This document shows, piece by piece, positions 22,358 through 32,108 of a DNA stretch of 64,000 nt. The position numbers were made by a program, and so were the translations under genes. The stretch comes from Zantedeschia hybrid cultivar (lineage: Eukaryota > Streptophyta > Magnoliopsida > Alismatales > Araceae): positions 39,669,980-39,733,979 of the forward strand of contig JARZZO010000004.1 of the NCBI GenBank assembly GCA_030544215.1, in the 5' to 3' direction. Each line of letters starts with the position of its first letter. Within the stretch, counting starts at the first letter, position 1. A model generated the notes under the pieces. The model worked only from the letters and a program-made list of their open reading frames with translations. It ran no database searches and had not been told where the DNA came from.

Positions 22358-22482
22358 CCTCCTTGAATTGATTTTTTTGACTCCTTCTTGTTCTTCACCT
22401 CTTTTCCTTGAGTCTTGAAGAGAATTCTCTACCTTTCCCTCTTGATTGCTTGTTGTAATGCTTTGATATGAAGAGAGGAGGG

Positions 22483-22489
22483 ATTTATA
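22483..22489 (-). promoter_or_regulatory. TATA-like box of aORF2
   Basis: Minus strand reads CTATAAATC here, about 126 bases upstream of the aORF2 start codon, followed downstream by a CT-rich leader (CCCTCCTCTCTTC). Position and context fit a plant core promoter. Confidence 0.6.
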
Positions 22490-22593
22490 GAGTGATTTGT
22501 AAAATTGGAAGTCCCTTTCCGAATTAGCGGAGGAATATACATTAAGGCAAGCAGAGTTCGGGTTGGAGTCAGAAAAGGGAGCAGTTTCTGTAA

Positions 22594-22659
22594 TTTAAAT
22601 GGCGTCTGGACGGGGTGACGTCATTTAAATGACGTCTGGGAATAGCGACGCGTTTTAAA
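22594..22659. repeat. Two GCGTC-N10-GACGC dyads upstream of the aORF2 TATA box
   Basis: Units 22594-22629 and 22624-22659 share the six bases TTTAAA. Left arms are TTTAAATGGCGTC and TTTAAATGACGTC; right arms are GACGTCATTTAAA and GACGCGTTTTAAA. They lie about 105 bases upstream of the TATA-like box of the antisense gene. Confidence 0.9.
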
Positions 22660-23496
22660 CAGGTTTCTGAATTTTGTTACCTTGCTAAAAATCCATGATT
22701 TCATGATATACAATTTGCTTGAAGTTACTGACGAAATGCTGAGTGCAGGAATTACCAAGAGGTGAAAATGAAGCTGAAATTCCACTAAGGTCCCACTGTG
22801 GGAGTTCATAAGTCCCAACCGTGACTAAAAAGATGGTTACCTCTACCCTGTACTTTCTTATGTAATTTATTTGCATTCACATTATTATATGATAAATATT
22901 TATTAGATACATCAAGGACCTTGTAGTTTTGATGAAACTGGAATTTGAGTTCCACCCCAACAAAAACAGTGATAATTCCAGAGGATTCTTAATCATACGG
23001 ATAGGCCGATAGATTGTTAATTAATGGGAACGATGGTTCCACTTTTGTGAAACGGTGCGTGGATAAACGAGCTTCGGCTTAGTACTGAATTACAAGAACC
23101 AATATCTTGACTCATTAATGACAATTTAACAATATTATTCTTGATTAATTTATATTTTATTTTATTTTATATTTTTCTTTTAGCCCAGTATGCATCATGT
23201 AGGATTTTGATATCATTGTGATAAAGATTAATTCCTGATTAAATTTCAGATCATTGATCTAATAAATCCCAACGTGATATGAAATATTCCATTATGAGTT
23301 GAGTATCTTGATTATCTTTAAGGTTTGCTGATTATCTTGATTATCTTGATTCCATTGATCTCTTCAAGTTATCCTCATTGATTGTTTCGAGAAAGATTCC
23401 CATCACATGATGTTAAGAGCGTGTCACATCACATCTTAGCATTACATTTTCAGTACATTTCACTCCCTTAAAAAGCCAATGCCAAGATGGGGCAGC
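22660..23496. other. Tat1 3' region before the 3' LTR
   Basis: No gene recognised. A TGATTATCTTGATTATCTTGAT-like short repetition is at about 23305-23352. The last bases (AAGATGGGGCAGC at 23484-23496) are purine-rich and lie directly before the LTR, so they are the likely polypurine tract for plus-strand priming. Confidence 0.6.
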
Positions 23497-24694
23497 TGTA
23501 GACATGCTAATTTTTACGTCATATTGAGTAAATTTCATATCACAATGATAATGCCCCAGAATGGTCTGATGTTTAATCATTAATTAATTTTTATTGATTT
23601 TCTCGAAATTTGTTGAATCACATCGTGTATACACGACACTATTTAGATTCTTAACAGAAATCAATTCGAAATTGAAAATTGTAAATTTAAGAGGATTTAG
23701 CTAAATAGCGTCGCCCTTACACGATGCCGTTTAAGTCCTAATCTGCTTAGGTTTACTATTTCTAATTCTGGTTAATTTCCTAAATTATCTAAAGCACGTC
23801 GCGTGTACACGACGCCTTTCACATTTCTTAATTATTTTCGGTTTCCCTTTCCGGATTTATTTCTGTTTTAGCCGCATTAATGAACTAAAAGGCGTCCCCC
23901 TTGAACGACGCGTTTTAAGAGTTTCCTGATAAATAAGATTTGGTCGAGATAATCCTGTTCCTAAGGTTGGAAGGGTTTCCAATTCCCATTGTGATTGTCC
24001 AGAGCAAGTCCGAGCTGCGGGAGAGTCTCTTTGAAGGCCAAATACCCTAAAATCACTTCTTACAAATATATATGGACATTGACCTTTAAAAGAGGTGGGT
24101 ATTTGGAGAATTCGGAGCTCTCTACAAGGTGTTTGAAGGTCCTCAAGGGAGAAAAACGTGGATAACAAGAAGGAGTTCTTGTTCCTTCATCCTCTTCCAC
24201 CATTAAAGCTTAAGAAAATCAAGACTTTTAAAGGGCCAAACCAACCGATTTCCTTTCTAGTCTATTCTAGTTTCTTTTTCATATAGCTTTTCATTGCATC
24301 AACTCATCGCACACACTCACTTCATGATTTTCAAACCTACACTCCTTAAGGGGGTTTAAAAGAATACAAAAAGTGAGTCCTTTTAGCTTAGTTATATGTT
24401 TAGATTCTTAATTAGAATAGATACTACACTACTTTAGTTCTAATCATAGTTTTATTGTTTATTTGATTTTTTTTATATAAGGTACAAAAGAAGAACAAGA
24501 GTAAAGAAAGAAAATGCTCTTTTCTTTCGGCCGACTGAAAGAGGGGAACAAAAAGATCCCATATTCTCCCGATTTGCAAGGTTAGTAAGCGATCACTCTT
24601 CTTTTGAAACCCTCGATTTCTGGCGATCACAATCCTTTTCATATTATTAAACACATGATAACATGATGAACATACACTCTTTTTGAGCACTACA
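23497..24694 (+). repeat. 3' LTR of Tat1 (1198 bp)
   Basis: Opens TGTAGACATG and closes GAGCACTACA. It matches LTRs at 42299-43666, 45860-47140 and 54028-55354 (reverse). Four dyads lie at 23612-23647, 23700-23735, 23788-23823 and 23884-23919, and an ATATATATGG TATA-like element at about 24066-24075. Downstream parts carry the family's TTTCTGGCGATCACA-type ending. Confidence 0.9.
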
Positions 24695-26099
24695 CTCTCC
24701 GATCCCTTCGCTCTCCCTTCCCCCTTCTCCTTCCTTTCCTCTCCCTCCACTCCATCAACCCCCCCCCCCCCCCCCCCCCCCCCAACTTCCACACTACCAC
24801 CACCATTTCCTCCGCGGCGTGTTGCTCTCCGGACGGCGGCCGACGTCCCGGTGGAGTAACGGCGTCCACGGCGGTACTGGCGGCGGCTTATGGCGTGGTG
24901 GGTCGGCGGCTTGGAGCACGGAGGAGTTCAAGTAACCGGTAGGGTGACGATCCCCATTGTGTTTCGAGTAAAACCATGTTTTCCTGCTTTGGAGCATGTT
25001 TAGGAGATTTTTAGGGTGAAAATGCTAATTTTATAAAATGAGAAATGGTGGGCTTTTAACGGATATTTGGATTCTTCTCCTCCTTCCGTATTTGTTATGT
25101 TTTTTGTGCAATTTGGGGGTGAAATCCCACTTTGTGATTCGGGGAGGCCGGAGGGAAAAACCTGTCTGTGAGAGCTAAATGGCATATGGGGACATCGATG
25201 CCATTTAAAAGGCGGCTTCCACCCGAGACGCGATTTAGCCTTGATAAGGGATTTTGTTTCTATCGCAAATAGCGTCCAAGGACAACGACGCCATTTAAAT
25301 AGCGGCTTCTGTGAACGACGCGTTTTAGGCCATATTCCAGAGGCCAGTTTTCATATGAACTAGTTTAGGAGTCTTGAATGACGTCGGCCATGGGCGACGC
25401 GATTTAAGATAGAACCTCATTAATCCATGCAATTAACATATATTTACATTGTTAGATAGTTTGGTTAAATAAATGCTTAAAAACGTACTCGATGATGAGG
25501 ATTTCTACGTGATCGGATCGCACTGTGTTGTGTTTTGTGCGACCATGGACTTAGAGTGATAGTTGTTAGCGCTTAGGCATCCTGTGTCGGTGTGGAGTGA
25601 CACGACGCCGGTGTGGGAGTGGTGGGGTGACGCCTAGAGAGAGGGTCACTTGGTGTACCCCGGGGTATAGTTAGTATTGGTGTGGGAGTGGTACATTCGG
25701 AGTGTCACTCGTACTAGGGGAAGTAGAACCACCTAGAGCCGGTCAGGCCAGAGTAGCTAGCGCGCTATCCGAGGGGTTACTGTTTGGTCTCAGCGGGTCG
25801 GTGTTTTCCGCATTCGGCCGCGTGGTTTGTGTTTTTAGCCGAGACGTTGGTTGTGGACTCCATGGTGGAGTGGTTTTAGAGTTGTGCATGTTACATTTAT
25901 GAATGCATGCGTTTTTATATCGAAATTTGAGAATATTTGGGAGTTATGTTTACTGCTTTATTTATTTAAATTGCCTATATTTGTGTTGCTGTACTAGTGG
26001 GTGCGTGAGTGGGTGGTAGGGATCGAAGGATCCCTACTGAGTCCATTTCGATGAGACTTACCCCTGCGGTTTTCAGGTGAGGGTTCCAGGCAGGCGTAG
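24695..26099 (+). mobile_element. LTR A: right part of a Tekay/Del LTR flanked by two insertions
   Basis: Matches LTRs at 26100-28202 (reverse), 32109-34322 and 50997-53239. The left third is missing because Tat1 ends exactly where its internal sequence begins, and the right end stops at GGCGTAG 26099 where the G1 LTR starts. Five dyads lie at 25174-25209, 25204-25239, 25264-25299, 25294-25329 and 25373-25408. A run of 25 C residues (24759-24783) replaces a short CCTCC stretch of its relatives. Three copies of a CGGTGTGGGAGTG-like motif lie at about 25590-25695. Confidence 0.85.
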
Positions 26100-28202
26100 T
26101 GTAACGACTCGCCACCCTATAATCAGGGATCCGATTACTAAATGGGTACCGAATCATTAATTTGGAGCCAAACCAGGATCTTGATAAGTCTGGAAAATAA
26201 ATAATAAACTAAGCTAAACATTCACATCGCATTGAATTAGAAAGGAAATGCAGGAATTAAAAATTATTACAATGCGACTCGACTCAGCAAATAATTACAT
26301 ACTCCAACTAAAAGGAAATAATTAAGCATACAGGTTAGAAAATAAAATGACAACTACATCGGGGCATACTCCAGAACAACGGCTGCTGGCGCGCCACCCA
26401 ATGCAACACTCTCCTCGCTACACCTGCCTAGAACCCTCACCTGAAAACCACAGGGGTGAGTCTCATCGAAAAGACTCAGTAGGGATCCTTCGATCCCCAC
26501 CGCCCACTCATGCACTCACAAGTATAACAACACAAATATAAACAATTTAAGCAATTAAAGCAGTAAATACATTTTCCAATTTCGTTACGAAACACATGCA
26601 TTCAAACGGTAACATGCACAATTCTAAAAACCACTCCGTCACAAGTCCACAACCCGCGTCTCGGCGAAACACACAAGTCACATGGCCGAACGCGGAAAAT
26701 ACTGACCCGCTGAGACCAAACAGCAACCCCTCGGATAGCACGCTGGCTACTCCAGCCCGATAGGCTTCAGGTGGTTTCTGCTTCCCCCAGCACGAGTGAC
26801 ACTCCGAATGTACCACTCCCACACCGGTACTAGCTATACCCCGGGGTACACCAGGTGACCCTCTCTGTAGGCGTCACCCCGCCACTCCCACACCGGCGCC
26901 GTGTCACTCCCACACCGACACAGGGTGCCTAAGCGCTAACAACTGTCACTCTAGGCCCACGATCGCACAAAACACAACACGGTGCGATCCGATCACATAG
27001 AATCTAATGTCATTGAGTACATTTCTACACATGCAATTAACTAAACTATATAACAGTGTAAACATGTGTTAATTGCATGGATTAATGGAATTCTGGCTTG
27101 AATCGCGTCGCCCAAGGCCGACGTCATTCAAGACCCCTAAACTGGTTCATGTGAAATATGGTCTCGGAAGATGGCCTAAAACGCGTCGTTCACAGATGAC
27201 GCCATTCAAATAGCGTCGCTGTCCCTGGACGCCATTCAGTTCCAGAGACAGAGTCTGTTATCTGGGTCAAATCGCGTCGTGGGTGGAAGCCGCCTTTCTA
27301 AAAGGCGTCGCTGTCCCCCGACGCTATTCAACCTTCACAGATAGGTTCTCCCTCCGCCTTCCCCCAATCCACGGGGTGGAATTTCCTCCCCCAAATCGTG
27401 TAAAAACACAAACAGAGTGGAGAAGGAGGAAAAGAACCGAAATACCCATTAAAACACCCAATTCTCATTACATGCATTTAATATTTTCTTACCAAGAGAA
27501 CCCCTAAATATGCTCCAAGCGGGAAAAACATGGTTTTTAAACGAAATACAACGGGGATCGTCACCCTACCGGTTACTCGAACTCCTCCTAGTTCCAAGCC
27601 GCCAACCCGCCTCGCCACACGCCGCCGCCGGTACCGCCGTGGACGCCGTTACTCCACCGGGACGTCGACCGCCGTCCGGAGAGAAAAACGTCGCGGAGGA
27701 GATGGTGGTGGTAGTGGTGGGAGTTAGGAGGTTGATGGAGTGGAGGGAGAGATGGAATGGAGGGAGGAAGGCAAGGATAAGGGGAGGTGGTTCGCTAGAG
27801 CTCGGAGGGGAAAGAGGAGAGAGAGAGGTAAGGAGAGAATGAGGGAAAGGAAGGAGGGTTCGCGGGGTCAAACAGAAGCTGGGTAAAATGCGTCGAGCAA
27901 GCCCGACGTCATTCAGATGACAAGACTGGGCCGTACGCTGACAATCCAGGGTCGTACTCTAAATGGCGTCGTCCATCCAAGAAGCCATTCAGACGATATG
28001 ACCGGAGTCGTACTCTCGCGCCCCAAGGCCAGCCTACGTGGCACAGCCTAAAACACGTCCACATTGCTGGACGCCATTTGAACCGCGTCGAGTAAGCTCG
28101 ACGCAAAAAAAGAAACTAAGTCTCAGCCCCATCAGGGCCCGAACTAAGGGATCCAACACCGAAACTCACCCGATAACCGAATCCGTAACCTCAATCCTTA
28201 CA
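26100..28202 (-). repeat. LTR B: 3' LTR of G1 (2103 bp)
   Basis: Plus strand opens TGTAACGACTCGCC and closes CTTACA; the polypurine tract (CTTTTAAGGGGGGGAGAA on minus) follows directly at 28203-28220. It holds nine dyads in two groups: 27097-27332 (five units) and 27882-28112 (four units). Three CGGTGTGGGAGTG-like subrepeats lie inverted at about 26815-26930. It faces LTR A head to head. Confidence 0.93.
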
Positions 28203-28292
28203 TTCTCCCCCCCTTAAAAGAATTTCGTCCCCGAAATTGCCTGCTACAATTAACGAGATTGAAACAATAAAGATACAAGCTCACAAGAGAAC

Positions 28293-28688
28293 TTACGAGA
28301 AAAGATAGGGAAACTGCTCCCGCATCTCATCCTCACGCTCCCAGGTCGCCTCGCCTCTGGAGCGATATTGCCAAATCACCTTAACCAGAGGAACAACCTT
28401 ATTTCGAAGGACCTGTTCCCTGCGATCCTCAATACGCACTGGAAATTCTGGAAAGGACAAATCCTCAGCGACCTCCAACTCTGAAAAGTCCAAAACATGA
28501 GATGGATCCTGAACGTATTTCCTCAGCAAAGAAACATAGAACACATCGTGTACTCCTGCAAGACTGGGTGGCAAGGCTAGCTGATACGCCGTTTCCCCAA
28601 TTCGAGCAAGAATGAGAAAAGGCCCAACATATCGCGGACTCAGCTTACCTCGCTTCCCGAATCTCATCACACCCTTGGAGGGTGAGAC
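28293..28688 (-). pseudogene. G1 integrase C-terminus and chromodomain
   Basis: Continues the integrase frame after a TGA at 28689-28691 (CGA to TGA type). The first half is the GKRGKLSPRYVGPF / YQLALPP / HDVFYVSLLRKY segment that ends chromovirus integrases. The second half is a chromodomain (residues from PVRIEDRREQ, WQYRSRGEATWE to the end). Chromodomains of chromoviruses are thought to steer integration toward marked chromatin. The terminal stop is at 28293-28295. Confidence 0.88.
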
Positions 28689-29909
28689 TCAGAGAAACAC
28701 GTGGTCCCCAACCTCAAACTCAAGCGGTCTCCTACGGATGTCTGCATAGCTCTTCTGTCTACTCTGAGTTGTAGTCAACCGCTGCTGCACCACTCTGGCA
28801 ACCTCAGCACACTGCTGTACCAGCTCTGGCCCTGCCATATGCCTCTCGCCAATCTCAGACCAATTCACAGGGGATCGACATGGCCGCTCGTACAGTGCCT
28901 CATAAGGAGCCATGCCGATACTAGAATGATGACTGTTGTTGTAGGCAAACTCCACTGTAGATAAGTGCTGCTCCCAAGAACCTCCCCAGTCTAAGCAACA
29001 TGCCCTGAGCATATCCTCCAGTGTATGAATGGTCCTCTCCGACTGTCCATCAGTCTCGGGATGATAAGCCGAGCTGAAGGCTAACTGCGTGCCCAAGGCC
29101 TTCTGAAAACTCTTCCAGAACCTAGAAGTAAATCTCGGATCCCGGTCTGACATGATGGATAAGGGCACTCCGTGTAGAGAGATGATCCGGTCCACAAACA
29201 ACTTAGCCAACTTACCGACTGACCAGTCCTTCCTAATAGCCAGAAAGTGTGCCGACTTGGTCAATCGATCAACAATGACCCAGATCGCGTCTCTTCTGCC
29301 AGGGGACACAGGTAATCCCATCACAAAGTCCATAGTCACGTGTTCCCATTTCCATTTCGGGATCAGCAAAGGCTGCAACAAACTTGCTGGTCTCTGGTGT
29401 TCTGCCTTAACCTGCTGGCAAGTCAGGCACCTTGCCACATAATTAGCCACATCCTTCTTCATACCAGGCCACCAAAAGTGCCTCCTCAAACAATGATACA
29501 TCTTAGTCGTTCCGGGATGCACTGCATATCTGGAACGGTTCGCCTCATCCAGGACACTCCTGCGCACGTCCTCCTCAGCTAGAACATAGAGTCTGCCTCT
29601 AAATCTGACTGTACCATCGTCCCACAACTCCACTTCTGGTGTCTGGAGAACCTGTGGTAACTCTGCATCTGCCCTCTGAGCCTTAATTACAGTATGGTAC
29701 ACTGCTGGCCTCAAAGTTAAGCTGGCCAACACGGCTCTGTCAGCCTCTCGCAGAATCCTAAAGGAAGATTCCACCACCTGCTCAAATAACCTCCATTCTT
29801 GAACCATGAGATATGACACGACCGTCTTCCAACTCAAGACGTCTGCCACCACATTTGCCTTGTCCGGATGATAAGAAAGGTCGAGATCATAATCCTTGAT
29901 AAATTCCAT
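28689..29909 (-). pseudogene. G1 RNase H end and integrase
   Basis: 406 codons. It begins with the end of RNase H (HPDKANVVADVLS), then the zinc-binding H2C2 region (HPGTTKMYHC, CLTCQQVK) and the catalytic core with D in TMDFVMGL, D in MSDRDPRF and E in DGQSERTI. No lesion inside; it is bounded by nonsense codons at 29910-29912 and 28689-28691. Confidence 0.92.
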
Positions 29910-30395
29910 TCACCTGCACTGCCTCAAGTTCAGATCCTTCTGCATGAATACATACTTCAGGCTCTTGTGATCGGTAAAGACCTGAAATTTCTCTCCATAC
30001 AAATAGTGCTGCCAGATCTTTAGTGCAAAAACCACAGCTGCCAACTCTAACTCATGAGTGGGATAGTTCTCCTCATGCTTCTTCAGCTGCCTAGAAGCAT
30101 AGGCCACAACTTTACCATGCTGCATCAGAACTGCACCCAAACCTCGACGTGATGCATCTGAATAAACCACAAATCCACCAGAACCTGATGGAAGCACCAG
30201 CACTGGAGCCGAAGTGAGGCGAGTCTTCAACTCAATGAAACTCCGCTCACATTCCTCGGTCCACACGAAACGAACTCCCTTACAAGTCAACCTCGACAAG
30301 GGGGCCGCTATCGAAGAAAAACCCCGGACAAACCGTCTGTAATATCCTGCTATCCCCAAAAAGCTCATGATCTCAGTTACTGTTGTAGGTCTGCT
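29910..30395 (-). pseudogene. G1 RT thumb/connection and RNase H
   Basis: From the stop at 30396-30398 the frame continues with GIAGYYRRFV, the connection segment, then RNase H with the catalytic acids in YSDASRRG, THELELAA and FTDHKSLKY. It ends at a TGA (29910-29912) in a position where relatives have tryptophan. Confidence 0.9.
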
Positions 30396-31103
30396 CTAAT
30401 CCATTACTGCCTCAATCTTGGCTGGATCCACTCCTATGCCATCACTAGATATGACATATCCTAGGAAGTGCACCTTATCTAGCCAGAATTCACACTTGCT
30501 AAACTTGGCATAGAGTTGGTGATCTCTCAGAACCTGCAATACCGCCTGAAGATGTGTGGTATGCTCTTCCTCAGAAGAAGAGTACACTAAAATATCATCT
30601 ACAAATACCACCAAAAACTGATCCAGGTAGGCCCTAAAGACCCGGTTCATCAAATCCATAAAAGCCGCCGGAGCATTGGTCAAACCAAAAGGCATAACCA
30701 AAAATTCATAATATCCATACCGAGTCCTAAAGGCCGTCTTACTAACATCAACCTTATGGATCCTCATCTGATAATATCCTGATCTCAAGTCAATCTTTGA
30801 AAACACCTTCGTAGACTGCAACTGATCTATCAGATCATCGATCCTCGGAAGTGGGTACTTGTTCTTTATCGTCACCTGGTTCAGTTGTCTATAATCAATA
30901 CACAATCTCAGAGAACCATCTTTCTTCCTGACAAACAGAACTGGAGCACCCTATGGAGAAGTACTGGGACGAATAAAACCCTTATCCAGTAATTCCTGCA
31001 ACTACGCCTTCAACTCAACGAGTTCAGCCAGAGCCATCCGATACAGGGCCTTAGACAATGGCACCGTACTTGGTGCAAGCTCAATGGTAAACTCAACCTC
31101 TCG
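30396..31103 (-). pseudogene. G1 reverse transcriptase
   Basis: RT fingers and palm in one frame with internal TAG codons at 31002-31004 and 30951-30953. Motifs are CIDYRQLNQ, FSKIDLRSGYYQMRI, VMPFGLTNAPAAFMDLMN and the catalytic FVDD (about 30602-30613), then FLGYVISSDGI. Length and order match chromovirus RT. Confidence 0.93.
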
Positions 31104-32103
31104 CTAAGGAGGAAGGCCATGCAACTCCTTAGGAAACACATCAACAAAATCACAAACTACAGGCACCTCCCAAGGACTGGAACTACTACTAACATCAGCT
31201 AAAACAACAGAGGCAAGGAAAGCCTCACAGCCACCAACAAGCAATCTCTGGGTCTTAAAGGCAGAAATAAGAATACCACGAGAAGAGAGCCTAATACATT
31301 GGAAGTAGAAAGTCGGGATGTCCGAAATAGAGAAACGCACCCTCTTCCTGTTGCAGTCCACCTCGGCATAATAAGCCTCCAACCAGTCCATGCCCAAGAT
31401 GACATCAAAGTCGCGAATGGGAAGTACAACTAACTGGGCAGATAACTCATGGTCCTCAATGGTCAAGGGAACCTTACTCAAACAATTATAAGACAACATG
31501 AAATCCCTAGAAGGAACCTCTATCATCAGTCCATCAGACATCTCATCAACGAGTGCAGAAAGAATATCTATGAACTGCTCAGAAATAAAAGAATGTGAAG
31601 CACCCGAATCAATTAACACATGCGCTGAGTTCCCAAGAACAAAAAGTGTACCTTCCACCAAGTTGGACGGACGAGCCTCCTTCCTGGTGATAGCTAGAAC
31701 TCTCCCCTGGGTCCTCGGCTTCTTCTGATTACCTGGCCCCTGCCCCTGACCACGCCCCTGCGGGCAATACCTCGCCAAATGGCCCTGCTGGCCACAAGTG
31801 TAACACCTTCCAAAAAAAGCAGGACACTGAGTCCCACCGTGAGTACCACCGCAATGTCGACAAGCTGCTGGAAGCCTCTGAGCTATCTCCTGCTGAGTAC
31901 TGGACACCGACTGACTCTGCTGGCTCTGCCTGGGTCTGCTACTACTGCTGCTGCCACTGCTACTGCCACCTCCTCGAAAGAACCTCCTGAATCTAGAGCC
32001 GAGTGAAGACAATCCTGATCCGGATGAAGGAGCTGCTGCTGTCTTTCCTCTGCCATGAGCTGGCCCCTGAGTAGTCAGTCCCCTCTCTCGAGCTGACTGT
32101 TCA
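31104..32103 (-). pseudogene. G1 gag C-terminus (zinc knuckle) and protease
   Basis: Resumes gag left of the inserted solo LTR. It contains an arginine/serine-rich stretch, a Cys/His cluster CRHCGGTHGGTQC and a canonical CCHC knuckle CYTCGQQGHLARYC, then the retropepsin active site LIDSGASHSFI and the DVILGMDWL segment. A TAG at 31104-31106 follows HGLPP, before the RT entry. Zinc knuckles bind element RNA. Confidence 0.92.
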
Positions 32104-32108
32104 TGCTG

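Larger units (their letters stand above)
1..24694 (+). mobile_element. Tat1: Ty3/gypsy Tat-lineage LTR retrotransposon, 5' end outside window
   Basis: Plus-strand element with gag end, aspartic protease, G-patch ORF, RT, RNase H, a second archaeal-type RNase H, integrase, then a very long 3' region and a 3' LTR that starts TGTAGACATG and ends CA at 24694. The extra RNase H and long 3' region carrying tandem repeats and extra ORFs are known traits of the Tat (Ogre/Retand-like) lineage. A 9882-bp Athila-like element splits the pol frame at 2599-12480. Sequence right of 24694 matches the inside of a Tekay/Del LTR, so Tat1 probably inserted into that LTR. The 5' LTR and target duplication cannot be checked because the left end is missing. 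All coding parts are broken. Confidence 0.9.

Noticed and set aside
27510..27871. Arg/Pro/Ser-rich ORFs in LTR B, also seen at 32198-32602 and 51284-51773
   Set aside because: Same LTR segment in three copies, frames not conserved between copies and low complexity.
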